A DNA stretch of 64,000 bases from contig VXAZ01003899.1 in the NCBI GenBank assembly GCA_013399875.1, forward strand, positions 1,225,817 through 1,289,816. Reading direction: 5' to 3'. Positions 26,651 through 40,703 of the stretch are shown one piece after another (the first letter of the stretch is position 1; every line of letters starts with the position of its first letter). A model generated the notes under the pieces. The model made no database searches, was not told the origin of the DNA, and saw nothing but the letters and a program-made list of their open reading frames with translations. The stretch is from Gymnorhina tibicen (taxonomy: Eukaryota; Chordata; Aves; Passeriformes; Artamidae). A program made the position numbers and the translations under genes.

Positions 26651-29555
26651 TTCAAGCAGTCCTAAAGAACTTTGCAAAATGTCCATGTTACTAAATGCTA
26701 AATTAAAAGATGAAAATAAAAGCACGTGGAAGAAAAAGTTGCACAGCTAGCTATCAACACAAATTGGGAGTTTCAGAGAAGCAGGTTTACTGTAAACCCC
26801 TTCTTGTCAGATTCTCACAAGACAGACTTAATTTAAGAATTATTTAACATTCCAAGGACTTTTGTCACCAGAACACCTTAAAATATATAGACAGCACAGA
26901 ACTGAAGAATGATTAAAAGATTGAAGTGGCATATCTACAAAATATACCTGTGTATCACCATGAAATTTTGAGTAAACTAGAGCTTCCAAAAACAATATAT
27001 AAAGAAAACCAGAGAAAAGTAGGACCCTTACTCTCTACCATTTAAAATGTAGAAAACGAGTAACTTTTTCTGCACTAATTGAATCTAAAAGCATATTATA
27101 TACTTTTTTGTTCTTGTTGCAGTATAGGAGCCTTACAGCCTCCAATTTGTTTTAAAATTATTTTCCTTTTTTTTTTTTTATACCAACACTCAAAATAAAA
27201 CCACACCAGTGAGATTTAGATGCTTACACATTTTAAAAATAAGTTAACTCTATGTTCAGTCACTTATATAAATGCACAGTCTTCAGTGACTAAAGAATTT
27301 TTAAAAATCAGCTGAGGAGTTTAATGCACAATGTGAGAGGAAGGTTATAGCAAAGGCATTTGTGAAGTAACAAATAACAGCTTCCTGAAGAACAGTCTCG
27401 TACGGACCAAGGCAGAATGCAATATGTAAGTCACTCATTCACTTAAAGAAACAGGAGTTAGTCCATGAGGCAGAATACAAATCAGCACACAGACACTTGC
27501 CCACATCTACTTCCTAGATCTTGAGTATTTGCTGCCAAAACCCAAAGCCCGTAAGAAAATACCATTTAAGATAAAAAAACCCCTAAGATACACAGGCAGA
27601 AAATAGCTGTAATAACTGAAAATGAGAGAAATCAAACCACACTCCTCTTCTGCTTACTACAAAAAGCTGAACGAGGTGGGCAGCCCTGCACCAAGTTACT
27701 CTCACAGCTGCATCCGCCCCAATCTTGTTGGCCATTACTTCTGTTTTCAAGGATTGCAAAGATGAAAGTGAGAGAATCTAGTTCACAAATGTTGATGCCA
27801 CATGGCTTTTTTGCTGTGCACTTCTCCAGAGCTCCATAAGAACTGAAAACAGCTGAGAAACCTCCACTACTGCAAAGTCACTCACAACCCCGATGCTCAC
27901 ATCCTAAACCGAGCTGTTTGATAAATCCTTCACACACTGTAAATGTACTGTCTCTAACCTGAGGGGACATTCACTCTATGACTGGAAAGCAAATACACAC
28001 TTACTGCTTTGGTTACTACAGAAAAATTGCCCTCTCCCTTTTTCTATAGCATATCATCACATCAAGAGAGACTCAAGGATTAAGGAAAAGGGATGTTGGA
28101 AAGTCAAGAAACCAAGGAAGGCAGGCATTGTTTATATCTTGAGTTAGAAATTGGTCTAGCCAAGAATTGCTCTCATAATAGAGCATGTTAAAAACCTACC
28201 AGGACATTTGACTAGTCTCTCTTTAAAGGTCTCCTTTCCTTCTGACAATTTCTTCAATAAAAATTTGGATCAGGTGGTGATCTCAACTTGCTGTAAAAAA
28301 TGTAAACATGCCTTCTGTGCCAGAAGGCCTGTGTTTGGCTGCAAAATGTAGCTTGGCATTACTAGAAGCATAAAAGGTGAATAATGACTAAATATCTACA
28401 CAAGCTTGTGAAAAATACTCTATTCTAGGTCAAATTTCTGTGAAGCTTTAGAAAACCGTGACAGCAGAATCTGGGATTACAGTTCAGGGAAAAGACAGTT
28501 TCTTGTGAAGGAAGAACTTGTGCTGTTTCTTACATTCAAATCTTGAATATTGCCACATTACAAGAGAGTTAAACTGGAATTGTGGGTGAAACTTCTGCCG
28601 TCATAAAAGTTCGCACCAAAATAATCAGTTTGACTCTCCAAAAATCACCACTTCTACAGGTACAGTACAAACGAACAAAAGAATAACAAAGATACCCCCA
28701 AACCCCGTGCTCCTTAGAAATTGGTATTGCCACATGAAAGTCAACTAAACCTTTGTGAAGTTACAGTAACAGTAGGCATTTATAGAAATTATATATGTAT
28801 ACACAGACAAATCATATAATAAAAATACTACAATTTTATCAACCATACTGAAGGAAAACTTTTGCTTATCTGTTTCATCTGTCCAGATATCTCTTCACAT
28901 GAAAATAAGGGTATCATAACCAGTTCTCAAACATAAGTACTTGCACAGATTATATTTGGACAAATGCATGTAAATATACACATACACGTTACTAACACAT
29001 AAATAAAAGCATATGGAAAAATATACAGATAAAATCCTTTGGGGAAGGGAGGACTTTGGACACAGCCTTGAAAAAATATTACCACCACACAAACAAAAAT
29101 CATCATCATCATCAAAACAAACAAAATAAAAGGAGCAGTTTCTAATCTACTCTGACAGTGATATCAAGCAAACTCAGCACTCCTTCTCAAATACTAAATA
29201 TTCATAGTCCCGTTCTCATCATTTCCTTGCTAACACTATTCCCTGCAAAGGAAACGATAAACTGAACCCACACACATCTCCCAGTCCCCTCAGCTAAGTG
29301 CTTCATAATGCCTATTAAATATTTGAACACAGTTTAGGAATTAGCAAGTTATTTGAAAAACTTTGAGCTGAAAAAACCCAGAGATTTACTTTCCAAAAGA
29401 TAAAAGGAAACATAAACCAAACCCAAAACTACTATATTATAACTTTGTACAAGATGAAGATTTTAGATACACTTATATCTCAGTGTCTTTTAGAAGGAAT
29501 TAGAAAATTACTCAACAAAGAGTTATTAAGCATGCTAAATAATGGTAAAATGATA
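26651..29555. other. AT-rich non-coding stretch, nothing recognised
   Basis: No gene is recognised. There is a T run at about 27167-27179 and an A7C4 tract at 27573-27583. A minor CATCATCATCATCA run lies near 29101-29114. Confidence 0.5.
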
Positions 29556-29559
29556 ATTA

Positions 29560-29720
29560 CACTGGAGATTTGTGTTAATAAATGAGATGCGAAGGGGTCT
29601 TTATTATCCACTCGTGTGCATGTAGAATTTAATTAGTTATCACCTATAAATGCTAATAGCAGAGCTGCCAATCAATCTCCTAAACAGCAACTTAGGAAAC
29701 CCAGAAATATGAGAAGTGAA
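29560..29720. promoter_or_regulatory. Homeodomain-site-rich stretch, possible conserved non-coding element
   Basis: A compact stretch contains TTTAATTAGTTATCACC, ATAAATGCTAATAGC and CCAATCAATC (a PBX-like ATCAAT core) within about 70 bases (29625-29695), with few homopolymers compared with its flanks. The motif mix resembles Hox/Pbx-type enhancers, but this is appearance only, without any alignment. Confidence 0.25.
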
Positions 29721-31680
29721 TGCTGAGGAACACTTTGGTTAGAAAACAGTTAACCCAACATCAATATGGAGAGAAGGAATTCCTCAGAGAGCCTAAAGAA
29801 AGATGTTTTCATCTCATTACATCTACCTTCATAATTATAACAAACTCATCAGCCTCTAGATGAATACCACATATAATCATTTTCCTGCATATTTTCCAAA
29901 GCAGGAAACTTAACAAGATATAAATGCTACAGACTAATTTAGGCTATTTGCAGTTCTCATCTCATCGTGAACTGAAATAAGAAGAAAAGTAGTATAGTTA
30001 AGCTAAAAATAACTAGATAGAGACTTGGGCTTGTTTATTTCCTGTAATCCTTGCTCAGAGCCAGGCAAGTAACAGGTTTATCCTTTCTAAAAGAAGGTAA
30101 ATTTAGAGCATATTTAGACTACGGTCTTTAAATAATAAAACCCCAATGCAAATAAGTAAAAAAGCTGGTATGCTTCTAATTTACCTAAATGGATACTTCC
30201 GTTAAAATATCTGAAAATACATAGACCCACCACAAAACTGAAATCCCATTAAAAGACCCCTGAAACAATTACCCCAAAGATTAAATTTACTTATGCTGAT
30301 ATGACAAAACAAACAAACCAGGGGATTACATTCAGCTGAACAAAATCAATCACATATAGAGTACAGCAATAAAAATCAGGAAAATCCTGACCCACTCAGT
30401 GAAGTGGAGCTCTGCCAGAAATACATTTCTTGGCAAGGCTCTGTGCCCACTAATTAGAGACTGAACCATTTGGGGAAAGTTACTCTGTGTCCTCAGGAAT
30501 TGATACAGAGCTGTCCAAATCCACCTACCTCTTCAGAAGTGAAATTGTGGTGTTACACATCTTGGCACAGGATGGGATGAGGCAGCAGCATCCAATGCGG
30601 ATCAGGAGAACCCAGCTGAACTGGGGGATCGGGGTGGGTGTCTGCACGCACGCACAGCACCTGCTTTGTATTTGCCCCAGAATGCTGCTTTTTTTTTTTC
30701 ATTAGCTGCCTGTGCTGGAGATTGTGCAAAGCTGCCAAACCTTTACTTCCACAGTAGCAATGCTGTTCCAGAGCTCCAATATGGAGACCACTGAAGGAAG
30801 TCTAAGTCTATCCCCTGGATACAGCTATTTTTGAGGACACATCCAAATAAGAGAAACAGTAAATGTGCATGTACGCATTGGACGCCAAATACGAATTTCC
30901 TGTTTAATCCCAAATCTTTCAAATAACTTTTCTTCAAAATCTACCTCGCAGTATCAATATGGAATTGCACACTGATTCTGTTTGGCAGGAACCACATTTA
31001 TGCATTTCTAAAGTCACCAGGGCAGCTGGAGTTCTGCTTCAGCAAGTCTTAAATATGGCTTGATAAGGAAATTGGTTTTTAACATACAAAATGGACTGAA
31101 ACCTCTTTTAACACTTAATAAGCATAATGGGCAGCTTTCAGGTCTGCCATGACTAAACTGTACACTGAAGGAGAATCCAGCTTGTTTTTTCTACTTTGCA
31201 ACTTAACAAACTTAAATATCATATATAATGAAAAAAGTATTTAAGAATGCCCCCTGCCCCAAGTCACAAGAACTATTAAGAGATAACAATGAGTAAAAGC
31301 ATATGGATGGAGTTAAAAAGAATTGACATAATCATTTGTAGTTTTGTATTTCTGACACGCTATCCAAGCAATTTAACACAAAACAATTCAAGTTTCATTT
31401 TAAATACTTATTTGCTTGCCAAAAACATATTTTGCAAAAGCATTCAAGACAATACTCAGCTTTGCAAAAACAGCTACTGTGGCTGAAGGGCTAAATTTGA
31501 CTTGAAATAAAGGATTGAAATCATGCTAGTAGAAAGATTTTGTAACTTTTTTTTGACCCCAACATTTTAGCATAACAGCTGTCTCACCATCCTGCCTGTC
31601 TGCATGCTTTACACTGCCTTTCTGCACTGACTGGTGAGCTTGAAAGGGTCATAGAAGAGAAAGGGAAAAAAAAAAAAAAG
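29721..31680. other. AT-rich non-coding stretch with one possible old repeat
   Basis: Apart from the possible old repeat at 30383-30425, nothing is recognised. Frames of 61-72 codons overlap on both strands at 30487-30738 in a slightly GC-richer patch. An A run lies at about 31667-31679. Confidence 0.5.
30383..30425. repeat. Possible ancient amniote repeat fragment
   Basis: AATCCTGACCCACTCAGTGA followed by AGTGGAGCTCTGCC resembles the CCTGA..CATTGAAGTCAATGG..CTCTGCC phrase of an old interspersed repeat seen in many amniote genomes. I am not sure of the family name. The match is short and diverged. Confidence 0.25.
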
Positions 31681-31682
31681 TG

Positions 31683-32100
31683 GAGGGAATATCAGAGTAT
31701 CATAGAACACTCCCAGCTGCTGACTCATGCCGTAGCCAGAGAGAAAAGAAAACTGGGCTGTGACGGAGAAACAATGGAGAGCCTGAAAAATCCACTGCCA
31801 TCAGTAAAATGTAAAACTGGCATTTAATAGAACAGTATACCAAGGAGGAGTCCAACTTCCAAGCAAGAGACTTAATTTGAAAATCTTCTGGAATGCATTC
31901 CTGTCCTTAATTCCCAGTGCAGACGAGAGACAAGAGGAGCAGGGCTCCTGCCAGTCCCGCTCCGACAAAGGGCAGCGTTGTTCCCGTGCAGGCACGGCCG
32001 CTGCTCGGGGGGAACTGCTCGAGATCTCAGCTCGGATACTGAACACTGATGGACACTGGGGATCCCACCTGCCCCCCTCCGACCCTCAGAGCCTTTTTAG
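31683..32100. promoter_or_regulatory. GC-richer patch with MARE/AP-1 site
   Basis: TGCTGACTCATGC (31718-31730) is an AP-1 core extended as a half MAF-recognition element. About 190 bases downstream (31910-32095) the DNA becomes CpG-richer, with several CG dinucleotides in GTTCCCGTGCAGGCACGGCC and CTCGGGGGGAACTGCTCGAG. Overlapping frames of 75 (plus) and 81 codons (minus) match nothing known. It may be an enhancer or an unrecognised non-coding exon. Confidence 0.3.
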
Positions 32101-35100
32101 TTGACTATTATTCTGTACTAATCAAGTAAAGCAGACTAATAACTTTCCTATTCAGACATAATTCATTATCCTTATTTACCCAAGCTGGCAAAATTTAGAA
32201 AGATCCTTCCTTCCAGCCTTTTTAATTACCAAAATTCTACTTGCTTTAAAATACCATAGTCTCCCTTGAGTATTCAGCAGAGCTGAAGATCACCATGGCA
32301 ATAAGAAAATGGTGCCAATGTTATCTTGGCACTGACTGTCTACAGATCTCAGGAGACTTAGCACAGGAGAAAATTGAGCTCACGTAAAAGCAGGAACTCA
32401 CTCTCTCTAATGATTTTAATATACCTTTTATTTTTGCTAATTTGATGTTAAAGAACTTGAACAAAACCCCCAAAACCTTAGAAGCATACAGTTTCCTAAA
32501 CAGGCAAACAATTCCTAATGTGTTTATTATTTCAAGGTGAAATCCACTTTACTCACACAAAAAAGCAAGGTCCTACAGTTTGCTGGATACATGGGAAAAT
32601 GTCGTCAACTGACTGGAGTATTAAAAACAACCCACATGAAAACAAAGTTTGAGTAAAAAGATTCCAGAGTTCTTCAGATCCCTTTAGATCTTAGTTTCAG
32701 GCATGAGATGAAGGTTTTCCCTACAACCACAACATGCCAAAATCCGCAGTTCTGCTGCACAGCACAACAATGCCCATGTTTGGTGTTTGTTTGCTTCTTC
32801 CCTATTTTTTTCCCTTTCCCTAAACTGTGCCAGAGAGACAAGAGATGTACCTTTTATCAGGATTATATCTGTAAGCTAATACACAACATATCACACAAAA
32901 GCTGGCAGCAGTTCGTACAAATGTACTGCAGGGACTTCACCACTGCTCCCAACTTTTGAACTGGACTTTCCGGAAAAAGCCAGTGCAGTACGAGAACGTG
33001 TCCTGGAGGGAAAGTACCACACAGCCAACAATGCCAACATGGGCCAGAACAAACCTCTACTATAGAAAGAGCACGTTTCCTTCCAATTTACAGTAGTGCC
33101 AGTAGAGCTGCAGCTTTTCCTTTTCGTGGTATCAAACCAGACACTGCTACATTCCATTCTTTTGCAGTCAGCAGATGGGACAGTGGGAAAACAGACTATA
33201 TATCATACCAGTGCCCACTCACACAAAAGAACAAATTCATTCTCTACTAGTTGAAAGGTGCATTCAAAATTGCAATGAAGAATGAAAATGCTGTATTGCA
33301 AACAGCCAGAGAGGGATTTAACTCCATATAGTGCTGATCAGAATAATCACTCTGAATTAGCAGGCTTCAGAGTGAAAAGGAATTGCCAATTCCCCTAGTT
33401 CTCACTTTATAAATCTGGTTTCTAATTTCTATGTACCACTTTCTCCACATATATCCAGAGTGTTTTTGTAAGTGGTTAATATAAACCTGTGCTAACAATT
33501 TTGTTAAGGAAGTAAAAGGAACATATTAGAATATTGCTTTACAATTATGTAGTAGGAGCAGCAGTATTTGTACTTAAGATACACTTTGGGGGAGTGAGTA
33601 GAAAGATTATAGTGGGGAAGCCAACAGTGACTCTTCCACTTTCTGATGGTCATAACATTGGCATTGTAAAAAAGTCAGATGCAATGCCTGGCTTTCACAC
33701 AGTCAGAAGCGTCTGGAATAGTCAAACCTTCTCTCTGAATCAAATCCTTGCTTCAGTCAGTGTCACTTTTGCCTCTCAAATGCCAGAGTTACCAGAATAC
33801 AAATTCGTTCCCAAATTCAACTCAGTGTTTTCATTTAAAAAGCAGACCTTCTGATGCAGGCAGGCTTTTGTTAATGTAGGTGAAAGGGGTTTTGTTCATC
33901 AGAAGACAGAGAAGGAATAAATATTAAAACACTCTAAATGTGCCACCACACAGAATTATTGCTATCTGGAAAGCTCTAGTTTAATATACAGGTATTGCAA
34001 ACACGTTGTACAAAACCTGCAGCTGAGCATGGCTTTGGAACACAATGCTGAGATTGCATAGGAAGCACTTCTACTTTGCAGAAAGGATATTGCATTTCAC
34101 AACACTGAATGAATTCAGAGCATCATGAATAAAATGAAAATAATGAAAATTCCACTCTGAGGTCACAAAGGCTCCCTGCTTACACAAGTTCATGAGAAGT
34201 TTTAGCAAGAAATCAGACAAGTTGCACTTGGGATAAGTATGGCTGGTAAACAGCACTAAAGTTCTCATTATGAGAAAAGGGATATCGTGTGTAAAATCAC
34301 TGAGTCTGACATGGAAAACCAGGAACAGAGACTGCTGTCCTTTGCAAAAATATCTAAAAAGTCCAATCCCACTGTTCAACTAACTTGAGCTCAGAAGGAC
34401 TCCAATTTGCACATTTCTGTGAAAGGATTGTTAGCTGATCACCAACACACAAAATATCTCAAGAACTAATCACCAGTTCTTATTTAATAATAGAATTCCA
34501 GGTGGGTAGATTATTTTCTGCGCTCAAAACACCAATTTCAAATAAACATCCCTGGGAAAAGATCTCTCAAACTTTTCAGGAGGGACTTTTCCACTGATCA
34601 ATGTGAAACTGCAGTTCCTGCTGTTTAAAACAACAGGGGGAGGGAGGCAGGAGCAGGATGACACCTTTCAATCCTGGGCCTCCTGACATTACCGTAGCAG
34701 ACCTTTTCAGAAAAATAACAGAGATTTCTGCTGGATTACAGCTAGAACAAAGCTAATCCTGGCTCAATTAGCTTATTGGCTTTTCCCCCATGTGGTACGC
34801 CAGGATAAAAAAACTGAAAGCAAGAATTAATTAATTTACAGGGTTTTTTTAGATTATAAGGTCAACCTTTCCTGTTACCTGCCTTTGCATAACAAGGCTC
34901 TATCCTTCCCAAATTAGTTCTTGTAAGGAAGTTATTTCCAGTGTGACCAAGAGCAAACCTGTAATCCAAAAAACAACAGATCATCTTGCTCAGCTTACAT
35001 GTCCATTGCAGACAAAATTATTCAACCAAGTACACACAGAAGAGCACAGAAGTCCAGTTCCTAAAATGTAGCTGGAGGCAGCAGGTCACAGTCCCTACAC

Positions 35101-35595
35101 TGTCCACAGCAGTCAGGCACGCTGGGCCTCCCTCCTTCATTCAAACCCAAGCAACTGAAACCAGACCTGGAAAGAAGTTTTTTCTGTCCTTGACATAAAG
35201 AACTGTTAGTAACAGAGGTATACAGAAAAATCGTGTCAGCTGCAGAAAGGTCCTTCCAGCAATCAAGTTTTTGGGAGAGTTTGAAAGGACTAAACTACTG
35301 TTTTAGATTTCAATCTTCCTTTTGAGCCAAGTACAATAAAATATTACTGAGCCCAGAGAGAAACAAATTTCAATTCAAAAGAAAAATTACTAATTAGATT
35401 AATGATCTTCAATCGTCAGGTACACTCTTTCATTACATTACAGAAACTAGATTGCAACCTTTCACTTCAGTTATTAGTCCAGGATTTAACAACTGGCCAC
35501 TAAACCTGCATCAAATTTATTTCATTCCTGACAAAGCAATTCTTTACCTCCATGTTTGGCTACTTCCACCTTTGCTGAGTGTTTCCCCATTTTTA
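32101..35595. other. AT-rich non-coding stretch, nothing recognised
   Basis: No supported gene. Chance frames reach 106 codons (33534-33854 plus) and 102 codons (34379-34071 minus) with no recognisable domain, signal peptide or splice framing. Confidence 0.5.
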
Positions 35596-35599
35596 TTTT

Positions 35600-35800
35600 A
35601 CGGATTAAAATGAAAATACTGCATGCTTTATTAGGTTCTGCTCTCTTATTTGGGATGAGACACCAGTGTTGTTTGTTAATTTACAAAGCAGCTCTTTGGC
35701 ACAAATGTTTTATTTGCTTGTTGTTTCCCCTCTCCACCTCTCTGTCATATGTCAAATGTTTCAACAACATGATTTTGATAGCAGATTAATTTTAGTACTT
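35600..35800. promoter_or_regulatory. Possible conserved non-coding element
   Basis: An ordered set of TF-like words lies close together: TTTGTTAATTTAC, TTATTTGC, CTGTCATATGTCAAATG (E-box CATATG next to a TGTCA core) and CAGATTAATTTTA. The stretch is rich in homeodomain/FOX-like sites and low in simple repeats. Support is visual only. Confidence 0.2.
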
Positions 35801-37386
35801 AGAGTACAAGGTCAGCTTTCAGATGCAAAAAGAAAAGTACAGTAAAATTAATTGTTTTAAAGTTTGGGTTTCTTTATATAGTTTTAGTTTAATCACAATG
35901 TATTTAAATCAAAATAAGACTTGTACTTGAGAAACAACTCCCAAAACCGATAAATCCATGCCAGCACTTCCCAGTTTATAATGCATTCTAAGTCAGCAGT
36001 TTAGAAGCATAAAAACAAAATATAACAGTGGAGGCTTGAAACAAAAGTTGCAATGAAAAGCCTTCTGTATAAAAGGCTGCCTACTAACTATATTCCTAAC
36101 AAGCTGTAGCACTACCAAACATGATCCAATATAAAATAAGGGTTTCAAACTGAAACTCGGTTGTGTCATAGGAAGCAATCAAACCACACAAATCTACTGA
36201 CACATCTCAAGTGATCGTAGTGGCTGCACCTCCCTGTTGGATACATAAACGGCATTAACCAAATGCAGCGAGGCTGAAGGTAACAGCAGTGAGGTAATTC
36301 ATGCATCTACTGGACATTACATCCCTGAAAAAAATGAGTTTTCAGATGGTCATGGTTCGCTGCAGCACACACTGTGCTTTGCACCTGCACAAGGCAGTCA
36401 AACTCTCCTATCCTTCTGATGGTCATGTTGCACATCTCCCTTGCCCACACAAAAGCAGGAGCAGAAGTCCTGCAACACGGCCCTTTGTTACAATTTTGTG
36501 ATTAAAATGATTTTTTTGCAACACCTGTATTGTCAAACCTTGTTTACTGATCCCCATCATTTTTATACATCAGACTCTACAAATTAATTATGATTCATTC
36601 CAGTGCAGCTACTCCGTGACTTTTTGTTTCACTATGTTCTGAAAGGCTTTAGCCTTTCTGAAATGACAACAAAATTTAAATAAAGAAATGCAGTATATCC
36701 TCCCTCATTTTATTGTTATCACCTAGGTCCTAATGATTAGAACAAAGATTCATTCTGAGATTTCATAGAACAAAGCTGCTCTCTAAAGTAAGCACATTTC
36801 TTCTAGTAGAATCTTTCCTAAGTTTGTTCATAAGCAAGAAGAAAACCCTTAAAATATTTAGCTACTACATCTTTATATAAGTAGGCTATAATTAGATTAT
36901 TAACTCAAGGAGGGAGAGCATACCTTCCCACAGACTTGTTCAGCACTTAACAGAACTAGACTGACCTACAGAGACATGTGGACTCTACCCAACGCAGGGT
37001 CAAGAAGAGGGTGCTTTCAGGAGGGAAAATAGTTTTCTGACAAATCAGTTGACTTGGTTCCAGCTATAACACTGACCTACTTGTACAGCATACTGCAAGG
37101 CATTTAAATTTCACTGCCTGTAAAAGAGAACCTATCTATTCCACAGTAAAGAAACTGGGTTAACCGTCCCTAATTTTATAGTTTAAGTGAGCAGATTATC
37201 TGTGTGCAACTCCTACAGCAGAAGAATTCAGGCTCTCTCTTTCCAGCACTCATGGGAAGGGTGAGCAATTGTGCTACCCCATTCTGGGAAGGAATGAATG
37301 CAGAAAGACCAGGAGGTAACCAGTCCATTTTCTCCAACACCCATCATTACCAGTGTCAGAAAACACATCTGGCCACACATGAGCAA
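35801..37386. other. AT-rich non-coding stretch, nothing recognised
   Basis: No supported gene. A moderately GC-richer portion at 36210-36480 has a 66-codon plus frame without any family resemblance. Confidence 0.5.
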
Positions 37387-37407
37387 GTGTGTGTGTGTGT
37401 GTGTGTG
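37387..37407. repeat. (GT)10 microsatellite
   Basis: A pure GT dinucleotide array of ten units plus a G. It lies inside a 125-codon plus frame (37204-37581), where it reads as VCVCVCV. That frame has no known match, so it is not called as a gene. The array should be length-polymorphic. Confidence 0.97.
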
Positions 37408-40400
37408 CAACAAGTGCAAGGACCCACAGACTTAACGAGGGAAGACTGCAAAGATGAATTGATTACTATTTATAGAGAACTTGATCTCAAAGATCTTGCT
37501 TCTATAAAGATGCCTCTCTTTTGCTTTCTTGGGCTCTTTCTTCTTGCCAAACATGTAAAAAGCATAAATAAATACAGGTAGGACATAAAAAGCTACTCAC
37601 ATGACCTTTACTCATTACGCTTTAAGCAGTAGTCATCCATCTCCTATCAGATTCTGCTCTAGCCCTTCTCACTGTTTGCAAGATCCTGGTCATTCATAAT
37701 AAAGCCAAGTGCTGTATTTATAGGCAACACTACAGTTGAACCAAATACAAACACTGAAGAACATAAAGGAAAACTAGTTATGAAAACTCCAGTCCATACA
37801 AATATCTTCTAATTTCTTAAATAAATAAATAATGGTAAAGTAACTGCCCTGACAATCCATCTTATCTTTATTTGAAAAGAAAATTATTAGCTAGAAGCAT
37901 CTCATTTATCAAACTAACCCCAACTCAATAGGCTATGCACATCAGTGTATCAGATATTGTTTATCTGAAAAGTTACACTGACAAGTCCCTCTCAGCTCAT
38001 CCTGCAATATCTGTTTGAAATCTTCCCCTTTTTGATCCTGTTCTGAAATCAGAAGCAAGTTGCCTCTAGCATTTGGAATTTAGCTGTCAAATCAATCTCC
38101 ATAGAACACCTGGAAAAAAAAAAATCATACCAGATGCTGAAAAAGTTACGTACTGGCCTCGTGCACAACCGAAGGCAGACAAAACCCCTGCATGTGACTT
38201 CTTCTACTCCCTATTAATAACTACTAATGCTTCACATTCCTTTCTAGTGTAAATTTTAAGAAATTATTCCTCTAGTAAGACTTACTATCATTGGAGGTAG
38301 CTTATACAGATCAAAGTAAGGAACCATCATTTCACGTACAAAAATTTCACTCTTACTCCTTACACCACTTGTTTTCTCCTCGTTTGTTTTACATTTTGGT
38401 TTACATTTTTCACGCTGAATTTATGGGGAAAGGAATAAGGTGCTTTCATATTTTTGGAAAACACTCAGAATATTACAGCATTAATGCAATTAAATAATTA
38501 AAAATATAATGATCTTCTCTGAAGAGGTATTTCAATATACCTCTTGGCACAATGATAGCAATTGAAAACTCTCCTAGATCATAGCCTACTTGGCACTTAT
38601 TTATCAACTTACTCACTTCTATTGTGTTTACAAAGTGGTGCTAATGAAGGAAATCTCAAGGGTTTTTGGTGGGTTTTTTGGGCGTGGGGGACTAGTTCTG
38701 GTTGCAGACACTGTCCCTGCAGGAAGGAAAAGACTCCCATGGAATGATAAAGGACTCACTGTTACACTATTACAGGAGATGAATTGCATTAACCCCTGCC
38801 CTTCCCCATTGTACTTGCTGCCCACTGAAAACAACAACAGAATTACTAAAATCCCACACTCTCTAATGGGATGGTAATAGGATTCAGAGGCCATTAGGGT
38901 AAAGGCAATCCATATTTTACAGTTTAATAAGCTCTTGCTGAAGATGCTGGATCCCTCTTCAAAGCCCACAATTACTGATTTAGTATTAACAAATCCTCAA
39001 CTGTCAAGATTGCAGAATGCATTCAAGATGAAGTCAACAGCTTATGGTGACAGACTTTAAAAATGTGTGTAGAAAAATGAAATCACTTAAATTGAAATAA
39101 TTTAAATTTTACAGTGATACTGGTTATTACTGTCATTTTATATTTCTCTATATCCAGATCTCATGGTTACTCAAGTTTGCACACAATACAGAGTTCTGTG
39201 GTGTTTGTTGTAGAAGGCAAGCACTTTTGTCCTGTTTTCTAAGCATACACCTCTCCTCACAAAGAAATAAAACACTGAACACAGAACTATGGGACCAAAT
39301 GAGTAATGAAATCAAGTTCTCCATAATCACAGATAGTCACACAGACAATTCTTTAATGTTATGATCACCTACAACTGGATTGCCTACTAGGCTGTAGATT
39401 AAAAAGAACCCATCATTTTCTAATAGCATGCCTTGAAATGTAGGGTGTACAATACAAACGAACTCTGCCTACTGTTTACTATTCTTTAAAAACACTGGTT
39501 AATATATTTTTGAAAGGCAAATGTGCTGAAGATTTTCTTAGGTCCTTTTAAAAAAAGAATTATCTGTATTTTTGCTGTATCCAGTTATTCCTCATTCCCT
39601 TGTGTAACTGGCTGGGGAGATACAGAACATTCCACTCCTTACATTTCCTGAACCCAAAGATACGCCTCCACCATTAGTGCTGCTGGATCTAAACCCCACC
39701 TTTTCACTGTTCTTTTGTTTACACGTCTTAAAGGGGGGAAAAATCCCGATGAAAACAGATGTGTTTTTTAGAAGTGATAATTCTGGAACTTAGTTTTGCC
39801 CCCACAAACATTAATACAGTCCTCAGTCAGGCAGGTAAGAGGCACTGTATCTAAAAATATGGACCACTGCTGTTTAAGATAATTATTTTGTGCCTGAGAG
39901 CTCAAAATCACACAAAACAACAGGAAAGCAAAACAAAATATATGACCATACAACAACTAAACCCAAAGGCCTGCCATCATTTCAAATTGAGGAAGTCAGT
40001 TCTTCACCATCTATAGAGGTGATGTTTTATTATAATAAGATATCGCAACTTCACACACGAGAACCAGGCTGATCTTCAAAGTTTTATGCACTGTTTATGT
40101 GGAGAACTACCGGACTTCATTAACATCGTGCGTATTCAGTATTTATCATGATGTATTGATAATTAATCCAAGTACATATTTTATTACTGCCACAATTTTA
40201 TGTTAAAAGCATAAATTCAATAAAAACTGAGCTGGTAGTTTTCCTGCTTCTTCAAAAGTAGATACACTGAAGTTTGAGATCCACTTCCACAACTTTGTTT
40301 TGTCCCATCTAATGCTTAAAGAAAGTTTTCAGTACAAAGAACAGTGGGGGAAGGAAACCATAGTGATTCCTGCAACAATTGACTCTGTTTAGCTCACTAT

Positions 40401-40680
40401 TAAAACAAGTTTTGTAAACTACTTTGAAAGATGCCTTTCAGAATATCTGGGGATATCACAGAGATTTTTGAAGCATAGCTTCCAGGCAAACTAACAAAAA
40501 TAACCAGAATCCAAGTAAAAATGATCTAAATAATTCTATGGCAGAAATTGTCCTATCAATATTTTACAATGCAAAGCAGAACTCCAACATGAACAGAAGA
40601 TGTCAAACACCACCCAAACAGCCTCTTTAAAGAGAGAAACAGAGCACATATGAACCATTAATTTCGAAGGACCTTTTTAT
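37408..40680. other. AT-rich non-coding stretch, nothing recognised
   Basis: No gene is recognised. A G/T-rich tract at 38658-38695 (GGTTTTTGGTGGGTTTTTTG then GGCGTGGGGG) is the strand-reversed form of the A/C-rich tracts. The 95-codon plus frame and 113-codon minus frame around 38590-38969 partly translate this low-complexity DNA. Confidence 0.5.
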
Positions 40681-40681
40681 T

Positions 40682-40703
40682 TATATCTATATATATAGAT
40701 ATA
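40682..40703. repeat. 22-bp perfect AT palindrome
   Basis: TATATCTATA continues into its exact reverse complement, giving a 22-bp perfect palindrome with no spacer. This is an AT-rich cruciform-prone or simple TA-type sequence just upstream of the CR1 copy. It may mark the fragile AT-rich target favoured for insertion, but that is only inference. Confidence 0.85.

Noticed and set aside
37204..37581. 125-codon plus frame
   Set aside because: It runs through a GT microsatellite (VCVCVCV) and has no recognisable domain or splice framing.
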